Positions 1-9,011 of a stretch of 64,000 nt of DNA are shown here, piece after piece. Position numbers and translations under genes: made by a program. Positions within the stretch are counted from its first letter, which is position 1; each line of letters starts with the position of its first letter. Source of the DNA: Arenibacter echinorum (GTDB lineage: Bacteria > Bacteroidota > Bacteroidia > Flavobacteriales > Flavobacteriaceae); the NCBI RefSeq assembly GCF_003259375.1, contig NZ_QLLN01000003.1, positions 238,955 through 302,954 of the forward strand. The letters are read 5' to 3'. The notes under the pieces were generated by a model. It was given only the letters and a program-made list of their open reading frames with translations. It ran no database searches and was not told where the DNA came from.

Positions 1-629
1 TTTTCAGGGGAAGCAAGACCTTTGGAGAAAGTCATAATTTACTTGAATTGATCAAGAATACCATTTCTATCGAGGAATTTGAACATTTAAAAAATGGCCC
101 CTTGGATATAGTAGTTACCGTATCCAATTTGTCTTTAAACCAGGTAGAGTATAAGTCCATCAATGACTGTACTTATGAGGAATTTTGTGAATGGATTTGG
201 GTTTCCTGCAATTATACCCCCTTTATGACTTTGGTAAAGAAAAATGGATGTGAATATGCCGATGGTGGCTTGGGCAGTATGGTTCCTATTGAAGAGGCTA
301 TTAGAAGAGGGGCAAAGGTTGTGGATGCCATAATTTTGCAAACAGAGGTTACACAATTAAATAGAATGCCCTCCAAGAATGTATTTTCATTACTTACAAG
401 TATGTTTGCCTTTATGCTGGACAGGATAGAACAACAAAATATTAGGATAGGCAAGTTTGTTGCCAACCATAATGATGCCATCATCAATTTCTATTATACG
501 CCTACTGTACTCACTACCAACTCCCTTATATTTGAAAAGGAAAAAATGACGGTTTGGTGGGAAAGTGGCTTTAATTTTGCAAAGCACAAAAACTCCGAAA
601 CAAACCCAATAGAGACTGGAATTTTATGA
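1..629 (+). CDS. patatin-like phospholipase, 5'-truncated by window edge
   Basis: The reading frame is open from base 3, so the true start lies outside the window; a TTG at 48 is internal. The residues before it (FRGSKTFGES) align with KSKRTFGES of the next gene, which shows the two are tandem paralogues. The visible part is the C-terminal two thirds of a patatin fold, with the DGG catalytic-aspartate motif in CEYADGGLG. The GxSxG nucleophile region is off the window, so catalytic competence cannot be judged. Patatins are serine/aspartate-dyad lipid acyl hydrolases. The stop overlaps the next start as ATGA, which suggests translational coupling. Confidence 0.85.
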   Translation, partial: FRGSKTFGESHNLLELIKNTISIEEFEHLKNGPLDIVVTVSNLSLNQVEYKSINDCTYEEFCEWIWVSCNYTPFMTLVKKNGCEYADGGLGSMVPIEEAIRRGAKVVDAIILQTEVTQLNRMPSKNVFSLLTSMFAFMLDRIEQQNIRIGKFVANHNDAIINFYYTPTVLTTNSLIFEKEKMTVWWESGFNFAKHKNSETNPIETGIL

Positions 630-1516
630 AGGCATTGGTAATTAGTGGGGGAGGGAGCAAAGGAGCCTTTGCTGGTGGCGTGGCCCAATATCTGATGGAA
701 GTTGAAAAACGGGAATATGATATTTTGGTGGGTACCTCCACCGGCAGTCTATTAATTCCTCAATTGGCCCTAAACCAAATTGACAAACTACATGATATTT
801 ATACCAATGTTAACCAACGTTCCATTTTTAGCCTTAATCCTTTTGTAGTTCGAAAAAAGGGTGATCGGGAATATGTCTCCATAAATTTTCTAAACACCTT
901 TCTTCAATTTGTAAAGAGCAAGCGTACTTTTGGGGAAAGCAAGGCTTTGAGAAGGACCATTAAAAAGAATTTTAGTGAAGGGGAATTCCGGAAGTTGAAA
1001 AAAGGTGATAAAGATGTGGTGGTGACGGTTTCAAACCTTTCCAAAAACAGGATCGAGTATAAATCCATTAAGGATTTTTCCTATGATGATTTCTGTGATT
1101 GGATCTGGATTTCGTGCAACTACATTCCTTTCATGTCCTTGGTAAAAAGAGACGGATTTGAATACGGCGACGGTGGCCTTGGATGCGTTGTCCCCATTAC
1201 GGAGGCCATTAGAAGGGGAGCTACTGAGATAGATGCCATTATACTAGAGTCCGAAAACATGGAACACAACAAGGTTTTGGGCAGAAATCCTTTTTCACTT
1301 ATGTTGAGTATTTATGGTTTTGTTTTGGACCAGATTGAATATCACGACATTTCTGAAGGGGTATTGGCGGCAAAACATAATGGGGTGCAATTAAATTTAT
1401 ATTACACCCCCACTAAATTAACTGAAAACTCCTTGGTTTTCAATAAAAAACTTATGCGTCTATGGTGGCAACAAGGTTATAAGTACGCCGAAGAAAAATT
1501 TTCTAGCGTTGGTTAA
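626..1516 (+). CDS. patatin-like phospholipase family protein
   Basis: 296 aa, complete. It carries the three patatin signatures: oxyanion loop GGGSKGAF at residues 8-15, nucleophile motif GTSTG with Ser38, and DGG with Asp182. It is therefore a probable serine/aspartate-dyad lipid acyl hydrolase. No signal peptide is seen, so it is likely cytosolic or peripheral. It is the intact second copy of a tandem pair, starting inside the stop of the upstream copy (ATGA). Substrate cannot be deduced. The family assignment is firm. Confidence 0.92.
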   Translation: MKALVISGGGSKGAFAGGVAQYLMEVEKREYDILVGTSTGSLLIPQLALNQIDKLHDIYTNVNQRSIFSLNPFVVRKKGDREYVSINFLNTFLQFVKSKRTFGESKALRRTIKKNFSEGEFRKLKKGDKDVVVTVSNLSKNRIEYKSIKDFSYDDFCDWIWISCNYIPFMSLVKRDGFEYGDGGLGCVVPITEAIRRGATEIDAIILESENMEHNKVLGRNPFSLMLSIYGFVLDQIEYHDISEGVLAAKHNGVQLNLYYTPTKLTENSLVFNKKLMRLWWQQGYKYAEEKFSSVG

Positions 1517-1528
1517 GCTAACTTTTAG

Positions 1529-2047
1529 TTACCATAATTCCCCAATTTCCTTTTTAACATAGGACAAAGCAGTTGCCGAAGGAGAACTTTTTTCCATAGT
1601 CTCATTTAGAATGTCCTCACGGAGTTTGTCTGCCGAATCCGATTCGCTCATACCTGCCTTCCTGATCATTTGTATGGTGGCACTTTTTGCCGCCTTAATT
1701 ATATTCCAACATTCATCCGTCATATAAATTTGTTGGGATAGGTTATGCTCAAATTCATTTTCGATACTTTTGATCAACAAATTTTCATAATCGTTTTTAT
1801 TGCTGTTTTTTGGTCCTACCCTTACCACCAAACTAGGAATTGCAATTCGCTCCAGAAATAGGGCCATTCTTTCGTAAGCTTGTAATCTAATGGGCAGAGT
1901 GTTTTTCTGACTGTCTTTATGCAGTAGGTAACGTCTTCTTCCTTCTTCGTTTCTTGTATGTAATCTAAAAAAGTAAAAAGCAACCACTCCGGTTACAACA
2001 GCGGGTAACAAATAGGCAAATAGTTGAAAAATTTCCTCTCCAGTCAT
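1529..2047 (-). CDS. conserved hypothetical membrane-anchored protein
   Basis: 172 aa. One N-terminal transmembrane segment (about residues 8-28, FAYLLPAVVTGVVAFYFF) is followed by a basic stretch (RNEEGRRRYLL) and a soluble, mostly helical domain containing LPIRLQAYERMALFLERI. The layout suggests an inner-membrane protein with a cytosolic domain. It resembles a Bacteroidota-restricted uncharacterised family (possibly DUF7935, from memory, not verified). It converges tail-to-tail with the patatin pair 12 bp away. No function is proposed. Confidence 0.8.
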   Translation of the reverse strand: MTGEEIFQLFAYLLPAVVTGVVAFYFFRLHTRNEEGRRRYLLHKDSQKNTLPIRLQAYERMALFLERIAIPSLVVRVGPKNSNKNDYENLLIKSIENEFEHNLSQQIYMTDECWNIIKAAKSATIQMIRKAGMSESDSADKLREDILNETMEKSSPSATALSYVKKEIGELW

Positions 2048-2169
2048 TTTGTTTTGGTGTTTTTTGGTTTGTTGATTATTTAACGGCTTATTCCCTTAAA
2101 AATTATGGTAGGTTTCAAATTTTTAGCCGTCACAAGTATATTTAGTTTAATCTCGCCCAGGTCATAAAA

Positions 2170-2191
2170 AAAAGCGCTAATAAGCGCTTTT
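2170..2191 (-). terminator. intrinsic terminator downstream of the OmpA-like gene
   Basis: Inverted repeat AAAAGCGCT / AGCGCTTTT (9 bp, 4-nt loop). On the minus strand it follows the stop of the OmpA-like gene by about 115 nt and ends in a U-rich tract. The remaining sequence between 2048 and 2306 shows no other gene. Confidence 0.75.
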
Positions 2192-2306
2192 AAAATTGTG
2201 GGGACTTTTCATCTGTTTGGTTACATCGGTTGTTGAATTGTTCCTTTAGGGAGGTGAAAATAATTCACCATAATACTTTCCAGACGGTTTGAAGAGTTAT
2301 GAAGAA

Positions 2307-3110
2307 TTATTTCATGCTTTCCTTTACCAATTTAAAGAATTCATAAAATCTTGGTTGTACAATGATTTCGGTAGCAGTTTCAATACTGTAAAGTCCTAAT
2401 TCCGATTTCCCTGTGGCGATGATTCGCTTGGGCTCTATTTGATATTTACTTTCCAAAATACGGGCTACAGCAGCAGCTTGTTGGGTTCCAATTTCCCAGT
2501 TATTCAATTTATTATCCTTGGATTCCACCAAATTGCTATTGCTTACAATTTGAATATCCATTGTGGGGTTGGCTTTTAAAACACTTCCAATATTGGCAAT
2601 AATGGCCTCTGCCTTTTCCTGTACTTTGAAATTCTTGGAGTTCTCCCCAAATAAATAACTGTTATCCATTACCACCGCTACGGCACCATTACTAACGGTT
2701 ATCTTGGGATCACTGCCCAAAGTCTGCTTAAATTGGGTAAAAACAGCTAAGGTTATAGAGTCACGGCTACTCAATTCATCATTGATAATTCTTAATTGCG
2801 CTTCCTTTTTAACTAGACTCTCAAGGGTACTATTAATGTGGTCAGATCTCTTGTTGGAGGCTTCCGTAAAACTGTTTAAGTTTTTTAATAGGTTGGCATT
2901 GGTTTCCTTAAGTTCATTTACCTGTGCTTCGTACGACTCCACTTTTGCCGAAGCAATTCTTTCTTCGCGTTTGGATTCGGATAGAGCTGTTTCAGACTCC
3001 CTTAACTGAGATCTTAGACCATCTACCTCCAGAATAAGATCCTTTTTGCTCTGTGCCTGTGAAATGGATGTGTACATTAATAAAACTAGAATGGTAAAAA
3101 TTCTTTTCAT
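2307..3110 (-). CDS. OmpA-like coiled-coil protein with degenerate peptidoglycan-binding site
   Basis: 267 aa. A signal peptide (residues 1-19, cleavage near SQAQS) is followed by a long coiled coil (about 20-105) and a C-terminal OmpA/MotB-like domain (about 115-267). It is a paralogue of the OmpA lipoprotein at 9012-9863, sharing the NWE/NWD...A..V.RIL..KY...PKR...G.E core. The GHTD motif is replaced by VSNSN and the NRRTRI motif by ETATEII, so the Asp and Arg that bind diaminopimelate in OmpA-like domains are absent. There is no lipobox Cys. It is probably periplasmic, with lost or altered peptidoglycan binding (inference). Confidence 0.85.
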   Translation of the reverse strand: MKRIFTILVLLMYTSISQAQSKKDLILEVDGLRSQLRESETALSESKREERIASAKVESYEAQVNELKETNANLLKNLNSFTEASNKRSDHINSTLESLVKKEAQLRIINDELSSRDSITLAVFTQFKQTLGSDPKITVSNGAVAVVMDNSYLFGENSKNFKVQEKAEAIIANIGSVLKANPTMDIQIVSNSNLVESKDNKLNNWEIGTQQAAAVARILESKYQIEPKRIIATGKSELGLYSIETATEIIVQPRFYEFFKLVKESMK

Positions 3111-3521
3111 AGATAAAATTTGTTTATTTGAATGTTCTGGTACTTTTAATTAGTTGATTTACTGCAAGGATATGCAATTTATTTTTCATGCAAAATTAAG
3201 ATTATATTTAAATAAGGGCCAATCTTATTTGTGCATTAACTTTTTGCCTCCCAAATAAGGGCAATTATAAAGATATTCTAAGGTAGAAAAGGGTACTTTG
3301 GTCTTTTTTATATCCCTAAGTTGGGGAAAGTGACTGTTCAATTCGTTATTATCCACATTTACCCATATCAAAGACCATGGCTGCTTGTGTGGAAAACACC
3401 ATTTTCCATTTCCGATAAACACTGTTCTTTTAGTTGGAAGGTACTTTTAAAATGCCACATAAAGACTGCAAAATCCGTATACCACTATATTAAATTGGGC
3501 TTCCTCAGTTTTACAGAGTTT
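3111..3521. other. 411-bp intergenic region, possible gene remnant
   Basis: The only ORF of any length is on the minus strand at 3225-3422 (65 codons from GTG). It is tryptophan-rich (WCFPHKQPWSLIWVN) and has no recognised family. A second short minus-strand frame starting with MWHFKST overlaps its 5' part. The arrangement could be a decayed gene, but no frame is convincing. No terminator or clear promoter was recognised. Confidence 0.3.
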
Positions 3522-4796
3522 TTAGTTGTTCAGGAAGTCCAAACTCATTTCTGTGAGTGCCTTTACCCCAAGGATCATTCCATTTTCGTCTATGCTGAAG
3601 TCAGGCGTATGATGTGGAAAAGACTCCGCATTTCCCGGAGTCATGCCTCCCAAGAAAAAGAAGAATCCCGGTACCTCATTTTGAAAATAAGAGAAATCTT
3701 CGCCACCGGTTACGGCTTTTTGGATTTGCACATTATCCTGGCCCGCGATCCTTTCTAAAGTAGGTAGCATTTTTACTACCAGTTCGGGATTGTTAAAGGT
3801 AATGTCCGTATTGCTTTTTATCTCAATAGTCGCCGTACCGCCATACGCCTTGGCAATGTCAGGTACCATTTCTTTCATTCTCTCGGTAATCTGTTTTTGC
3901 ATGTCATAGTCCAAAGTTCTTATGGTTCCTATCATTTCCGCACTTTCAGGGATAATATTAAAACGGACACCACTTGTAATCTTGCCCACACTTATAACCG
4001 CTGCTTCATTGGTAAGGTTAACTTCCCTGCTAATAATGGTCTGTAGGCCATCTATTATCTTGGCGCTGATAAGAATGGGGTCTATACCCTTCCATGGTTG
4101 TGAGCCATGGGTTTGTTTTCCCTCCACCTTTATAACGAATCGTTGCACTGCCGCCATTAGTCCTTCAGATTTATACCTAATAACGCCAACTGGCGTAGCA
4201 GAGTTAATATGAAGTCCAAAAATAGCATCCACATCCGGATTTTTAAGAACCCCTTCCTTTAACATTAAAAGAGCTCCACCTTCTTCCCCTGGAGGAGGAC
4301 CTTCTTCGGCAGGTTGAAAAATAAACTTAATGGTTCCTTTAATCTTGTCCCTATTTTTGGACAGAATTTCCGCAACCCCCATAAGGATGGCCGTATGGGT
4401 ATCATGACCACAGGCGTGCATAACACCGACCTCTTGTCCTAGAAATTCGGATGTCACAGTAGATTTAAACGTAAGGTCGTTTCTTTCGGTAACCGGTAAG
4501 GCATCAATATCAGCCCTTAAAGCGATTACCTTTCCATTTTTATTGCCCTTTAATACACCTACAACCCCAGTTTTGGCAACTCCTGTTTGTACCTCTATCC
4601 CTAAGGATTTCAGATGAGATGCTATTTTTTCAGCGGTCTTGAACTCCCTATTGGATAATTCCGGATTTTGGTGAAAATCCCTCCTCCAATCTATTACCTT
4701 TAGTTCAATACCCTTATATTCCTTTTCAAAATTATATTTCTGAGCCGAGGAATTTAAACACCATAAAAGCATTGGGAGAATTAAATATAACTTCAT
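3522..4796 (-). CDS. secreted M20 family amidohydrolase
   Basis: 424 aa. A signal peptide (1-18, cut near NSSAQ) precedes a full M20D aminoacylase/amidohydrolase (IAA-amino-acid hydrolase/hippurase type). Metal-binding motifs visible are MHACGHDTHT at 126-135, PAEEG with Glu164/Glu165, and a C-terminal HHTPDF motif. Such enzymes hydrolyse N-acyl amino acids or related amides in a metal-dependent way. The signal peptide places this one in the periplasm or outside the cell. It is monocistronic by layout, divergent from the helicase gene by about 257 bp. The exact substrate is not deducible. Confidence 0.9.
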   Translation of the reverse strand: MKLYLILPMLLWCLNSSAQKYNFEKEYKGIELKVIDWRRDFHQNPELSNREFKTAEKIASHLKSLGIEVQTGVAKTGVVGVLKGNKNGKVIALRADIDALPVTERNDLTFKSTVTSEFLGQEVGVMHACGHDTHTAILMGVAEILSKNRDKIKGTIKFIFQPAEEGPPPGEEGGALLMLKEGVLKNPDVDAIFGLHINSATPVGVIRYKSEGLMAAVQRFVIKVEGKQTHGSQPWKGIDPILISAKIIDGLQTIISREVNLTNEAAVISVGKITSGVRFNIIPESAEMIGTIRTLDYDMQKQITERMKEMVPDIAKAYGGTATIEIKSNTDITFNNPELVVKMLPTLERIAGQDNVQIQKAVTGGEDFSYFQNEVPGFFFFLGGMTPGNAESFPHHTPDFSIDENGMILGVKALTEMSLDFLNN

Positions 4797-5053
4797 ATTA
4801 CTAAATGGGATTTAAAATTATAGATGCCCAAGACTTAATTGTCTTAAACACTGAACCTAGTTTTCAATAATTTTACAGATGAGCAACATCATAAAAAGTG
4901 CTGTTTTTCGTAAAATTGGATTTGTATGATAAATATATTCAAAATAGAACTATTAACTCGGTTGGATTATCACAAATATTAAAGTTGATTTTTTGATAAG
5001 GCTAATTATGGTTAAATTCACCGATCGTAACGAGCTTAATATCTACATACGTT

Positions 5054-7375
5054 TTGGAGAACTATATTAACGAATTAAATGAAGCCCAGAAGGCTCCTGT
5101 TTTGCATAAGGACGGGCCTTTGATGGTAATTGCAGGGGCAGGTTCCGGTAAGACAAGAGTATTGACCTACCGCATTGCTTATTTGATGAGCCAGGGGGTG
5201 GATGCCTTTAACATTTTGGCGTTGACCTTTACCAACAAGGCTGCTAGGGAAATGAAGAAGCGTATTGCAGATATTGTGGGTACCTCCGAAGCCAAAAACC
5301 TATGGATGGGTACTTTTCATTCCGTTTTCGCGAAGCTTTTACGGTTCGATGGCGATAAATTGGGCTATCCTTCCAATTTTACCATATATGATACACAGGA
5401 TTCCCAACGTCTTTTATCCGCTATCATAAAGGAGATGGGCTTGGATAAGGATATTTATAAATATAAGCAGGTACAAAATAGAATATCTTCCTATAAGAAC
5501 AGCCTCATTACCGTAAAGGCCTATTACAACAATCCAGACTTGGTAGAGGCAGATGCCATGGCCAAGCGTCCTAGGATGGGAGAGATTTATCAGAACTATG
5601 TGGATCGCTGCTTTAAGGCCGGTGCTATGGATTTTGATGATCTACTGTTGCGGACCAACGAACTGTTGACAAGATTCCCCGAAGTTTTGGCCAAGTACCA
5701 GGATAGGTTTAGGTATATTCTTGTAGACGAGTACCAGGATACCAACCATTCCCAGTATTTGATCGTCAAGGCACTATCGGACAGGTTTCAGAATATATGC
5801 GTAGTAGGGGATGATGCCCAGAGTATTTATTCCTTTAGGGGCGCAAACATTAGCAATATTCTAAACTTTCAAAAAGATTATGACAATGTGGGGATGTACC
5901 GGTTGGAACAGAACTATAGGTCTACCAAAAATATCGTTAATGCCGCCAATTCCATAATTGCCAAAAATACCAATCAATTGGAAAAGGTGGTTTGGACCTC
6001 CAATGACGAAGGTCCTTTAATAAAGGTTCACCGCAGCCCTACAGATGCGGAGGAAGGTAGATTTGTAGCCGGATCTATTTTTGAAAATAAAATGCAAAGT
6101 CAATTACCAAATGGCAATTTCGCTGTTTTGTACAGGACCAACTCACAATCAAGGTCCATTGAAGATGCCCTTAGAAAAAGGGATATACCTTATAGGATCT
6201 ATGGTGGACTCTCCTTTTATCAGCGGAAAGAAATCAAGGACGTACTGTCCTATTTAAGATTGGTTATCAATCCAAAGGATGAGGAGGCGCTTAAACGTAT
6301 TATAAATTTTCCGGCACGTGGTATTGGACAGAGCACTTTGGACAAACTTACCGTTGCCGCAAATCACTACAATCGTTCAATTTTTGAGGTTATGGATAAC
6401 CTTGAAAGGATAGATTTAAAGATCAATTCCGGTACCAAAAGAAAACTGGGAGACTTTGTGGCCATGATCAAGAGCTTTCAGATCATGAACGAAAGTGCCG
6501 ATGCCTTTACCTTGGCAGAACATGTTGCCAAAAAATCCGGAGTATTGCTGGAATTCAAAAAAGATGGTACTCCAGAGGGAATTGGCAAGATGGAGAATAT
6601 TGAGGAATTGTTGAACGGTATCAAGGATTTTGTAGAAGGACAGAAGGAATTGGCAGATGCCAAAGGGGATATAGGCGAGTTTTTGGAGGATGTGGCATTG
6701 GCAACGGACCTAGATAAAGATACCGGAGATGATGACCGCGTGGCCTTAATGACAATTCACTTGGCAAAAGGCCTGGAGTTTCCGCATGTCTATATAGTTG
6801 GGATGGAAGAAGATCTTTTCCCTTCTGCCATGAGCATGAATACTAGAAGTGAATTGGAAGAGGAAAGGCGTTTGTTTTATGTGGCCCTTACTAGGGCAGA
6901 AAAGCAGGCATATTTAACATATACTCAGAACAGATATCGTTGGGGCAAATTGGTAGATGCAGAACCAAGTAGATTTATTGAGGAAATTGATGAAAAATAT
7001 GTTGAAAACCTCACACCTGTCCAGAGATCCAGATACACTCCCTTAATTGATGTTGATATTTTCGGCGATGTAGATAGAAGCAAATTACGACAGAACAAAC
7101 CCTTACAGGGCACACCTCCCAGTGGTGTTAAGCCCAATGAAAATCAGTTACGAAAACTGCGTAAACTAAAACCGGAACTAAGTACTCCCGTGGGAAACAC
7201 CAATTCGGTAGACCCCAATTTATCGGAAGGTTCCCTAGTAAACCATACTAGATTTGGTAGGGGACAGGTTATAAAAATTGAAGGGGTAGGAAATGACAGG
7301 AAAGCTGAAATTAAATTTGATAAGGGAGACATTAAAAAACTTTTACTAAGGTTCGCCAAGTTGGAGGTACTTTAA
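5054..7375 (+). CDS. uvrD: UvrD/PcrA-type superfamily 1 DNA helicase
   Basis: 773 aa, ATP-dependent 3'-5' helicase of nucleotide-excision and mismatch repair. It carries the SF1A motifs: Walker A GAGSGKTR (28-35), motif Ia LALTFTNKAAREM, motif II DEYQDT (about 225), motif III VVGDDAQSIYSFRG, LEQNYRST, motif V LMTIHLAKGLEF and motif VI VALTRAEKQ. The C-terminal tail (SLVNHTRFGRGQVIKIEG...AEIKFDKG) is the tudor-like domain that binds RNA polymerase in PcrA. The start is TTG: an in-frame stop lies upstream with no ATG between, and the N-terminus matches the family. Confidence 0.95.
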   Translation: MENYINELNEAQKAPVLHKDGPLMVIAGAGSGKTRVLTYRIAYLMSQGVDAFNILALTFTNKAAREMKKRIADIVGTSEAKNLWMGTFHSVFAKLLRFDGDKLGYPSNFTIYDTQDSQRLLSAIIKEMGLDKDIYKYKQVQNRISSYKNSLITVKAYYNNPDLVEADAMAKRPRMGEIYQNYVDRCFKAGAMDFDDLLLRTNELLTRFPEVLAKYQDRFRYILVDEYQDTNHSQYLIVKALSDRFQNICVVGDDAQSIYSFRGANISNILNFQKDYDNVGMYRLEQNYRSTKNIVNAANSIIAKNTNQLEKVVWTSNDEGPLIKVHRSPTDAEEGRFVAGSIFENKMQSQLPNGNFAVLYRTNSQSRSIEDALRKRDIPYRIYGGLSFYQRKEIKDVLSYLRLVINPKDEEALKRIINFPARGIGQSTLDKLTVAANHYNRSIFEVMDNLERIDLKINSGTKRKLGDFVAMIKSFQIMNESADAFTLAEHVAKKSGVLLEFKKDGTPEGIGKMENIEELLNGIKDFVEGQKELADAKGDIGEFLEDVALATDLDKDTGDDDRVALMTIHLAKGLEFPHVYIVGMEEDLFPSAMSMNTRSELEEERRLFYVALTRAEKQAYLTYTQNRYRWGKLVDAEPSRFIEEIDEKYVENLTPVQRSRYTPLIDVDIFGDVDRSKLRQNKPLQGTPPSGVKPNENQLRKLRKLKPELSTPVGNTNSVDPNLSEGSLVNHTRFGRGQVIKIEGVGNDRKAEIKFDKGDIKKLLLRFAKLEVL

Positions 7376-7416
7376 TTCTGAAGAGTCCCAAGTGAACTAT
7401 TTTTGTTTGAGGATAA

Positions 7417-8262
7417 TTATAAATGCTCTTGGATAAAAGCCTTTAATTTAATGGAAGTATCCCACAGATCCAATCCCACCCAGCCATGGCCTCCGTTAGG
7501 GTATAAGGTAAATTGATGTTCTACGTTCAATTCCATTAATCTATCTCTTAGGCTTATTCCTTGGGAATTTGGAATTAAAGGGTCCTGTGCTCCATAAAAC
7601 AATAAGGTTGCTGGAGAAGTAGATTTTAACTGGTACAACGGACTAACCAATTCCAAAACCTCTGGATCATTCCCAAATTGATCTAACAAGGTCCTCAATT
7701 CTTGATTGGGTGTGTTTATATATGCCTCGTCCAAAAGATTGGTAGGCCCAACAATGCTACAGACCATCTTCACCTGTTTTTTAGTGTCGTGTGCGTAGCT
7801 CCACAATAAAGAAATGTGTGCACCTGCGCTGGCACCAATAAATCCGATCTCTGTAGATATTTGAAATTCTTGAGCTCTGTCGGATAATTCCTGAACTAAT
7901 TGGTCTATGTCATTGATTTGCATAGGATATGGCGGATTATTCTCATAGGCCAATCTATAATTCATGTTTACCACTGCTATGTCCGGTAATTGATCCCTTA
8001 TAAAATCTTTAAAGGCATTCATTTCCGATTTTTCGCCAGCATTCCATCCACCTCCATGTATCAAAATGAGAATTTTAGTTTCAGTGCTCCTATTTTTTGG
8101 AAGATAAATGTCATATTTTTGAAGTGAATTGGAACCATATTCCAAATCGATAATGTTTTTGGCCTCCAATGGGCCAACGTCGGTTGCAACAGGATCTTCC
8201 GTACAAGAATTGTTTATTATAAAGAGGAATCCAAGCAGTATAATAAACTGAAACTTATACAT
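7417..8262 (-). CDS. alpha/beta hydrolase lipoprotein (esterase/lipase)
   Basis: 281 aa. The lipoprotein signal ends in NNSC with Cys20. The protein is an alpha/beta hydrolase of the BD-FAE/hormone-sensitive-lipase type, with HGGGWNAGEKS as oxyanion motif, GASAGAH as nucleophile elbow, and a late Asp (GAQDPLIP) and His (GGHGW) completing the triad. It is probably an envelope carboxylesterase acting on small acyl or acetyl esters. It converges with the helicase gene and is divergent from the YrdC gene by 46 bp. Substrate unknown. Confidence 0.9.
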   Translation of the reverse strand: MYKFQFIILLGFLFIINNSCTEDPVATDVGPLEAKNIIDLEYGSNSLQKYDIYLPKNRSTETKILILIHGGGWNAGEKSEMNAFKDFIRDQLPDIAVVNMNYRLAYENNPPYPMQINDIDQLVQELSDRAQEFQISTEIGFIGASAGAHISLLWSYAHDTKKQVKMVCSIVGPTNLLDEAYINTPNQELRTLLDQFGNDPEVLELVSPLYQLKSTSPATLLFYGAQDPLIPNSQGISLRDRLMELNVEHQFTLYPNGGHGWVGLDLWDTSIKLKAFIQEHL

Positions 8263-8308
8263 AAAACATTATTTATTAAATTGATAACGTTTATTTTGAA
8301 CTAATAAT

Positions 8309-8929
8309 ATGTCAGAATTTATTAAAATTTATCCAGAAAATCCTAATCCTAAGGAAATTAAGAGGGTGGTGGATGTTTTGCGTAAAGGGGGCCTAATTAT
8401 TTATCCAACAGATACAGTATATGGTCTGGGGTGTGATATTACCAATACCAAAGCCTTGGAAAAAATAGCGCGTATCAAAGGAGTAAAATTGGCGAAAGCC
8501 AATTGGTCCTTTATATGTGCCGATCTTAGTAACCTTTCGGATTATGTAAGACAAATAGATACCTCTACCTTTAAAATTCTAAAGCGGGCATTACCAGGAC
8601 CTTATACCTTTATACTTCCCGGAAACAATAATCTGCCCAAAGAATTTAAAAAGAAAAAAACGGTAGGTATCCGTGTGCCTGATAATTCCATTGCCAGGAC
8701 CTTGGTTGAAGCCTTGGGTAACCCTATCGTTTCAACCTCCATTCACGATGAGGATGAGCTGTTGGAATATACTACCGATCCGGAATTGATCTATGAAAAA
8801 TGGAAAAATCTTGTAGATGTGGTTATTGATGGTGGTTATGGGGACAATATGGCTTCTACAGTAATAGATCTATCCGAAGATGAACCCATAGTGGTTAGGG
8901 AAGGAAAGGGGAGTTTGGATATATTATAA
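8309..8929 (+). CDS. L-threonylcarbamoyladenylate synthase (Sua5/YciO/YrdC family)
   Basis: 206 aa, a single YrdC domain without the C-terminal Sua5 extension. It makes threonylcarbamoyl-AMP from Thr, bicarbonate and ATP for tRNA t6A37. Motifs seen: GGLIIYPTDTVYGLGCD near the N-terminus, KRALPGPYTFIL, and VGIRVPDN...PIVSTS. YciO-like paralogues of unknown function share this size, so the exact subfamily is less certain than the fold. The gene ends at a strong bidirectional terminator. Confidence 0.88.
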   Translation: MSEFIKIYPENPNPKEIKRVVDVLRKGGLIIYPTDTVYGLGCDITNTKALEKIARIKGVKLAKANWSFICADLSNLSDYVRQIDTSTFKILKRALPGPYTFILPGNNNLPKEFKKKKTVGIRVPDNSIARTLVEALGNPIVSTSIHDEDELLEYTTDPELIYEKWKNLVDVVIDGGYGDNMASTVIDLSEDEPIVVREGKGSLDIL

Positions 8930-8966
8930 GAACAAAGAAAGTTTTCCAATTGAATATTGAACAAAA

Positions 8967-8993
8967 AAAAAGCGACCGATAAGGTCGCTTTTT
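8967..8993. terminator. bidirectional intrinsic terminator
   Basis: AAAAAGCGACC / GGTCGCTTTTT, 11-bp stem with a 5-nt loop, A-tract on one side and T-tract on the other. It sits between the convergent YrdC and OmpA lipoprotein genes. Confidence 0.92.
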
Positions 8994-9011
8994 AATTTGA
9001 ATAAGTTATTC

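Noticed and set aside
3225-3422. 65-aa minus-strand ORF from GTG
   Set aside because: No recognisable family, rare start, overlapping alternative frame; reported only as a possible remnant within the intergenic entry.
3321-3758. 145-aa plus-strand ORF across the M20 gene end
   Set aside because: Mostly antisense to the catalytic C-terminus of the M20 hydrolase; no protein-like features.
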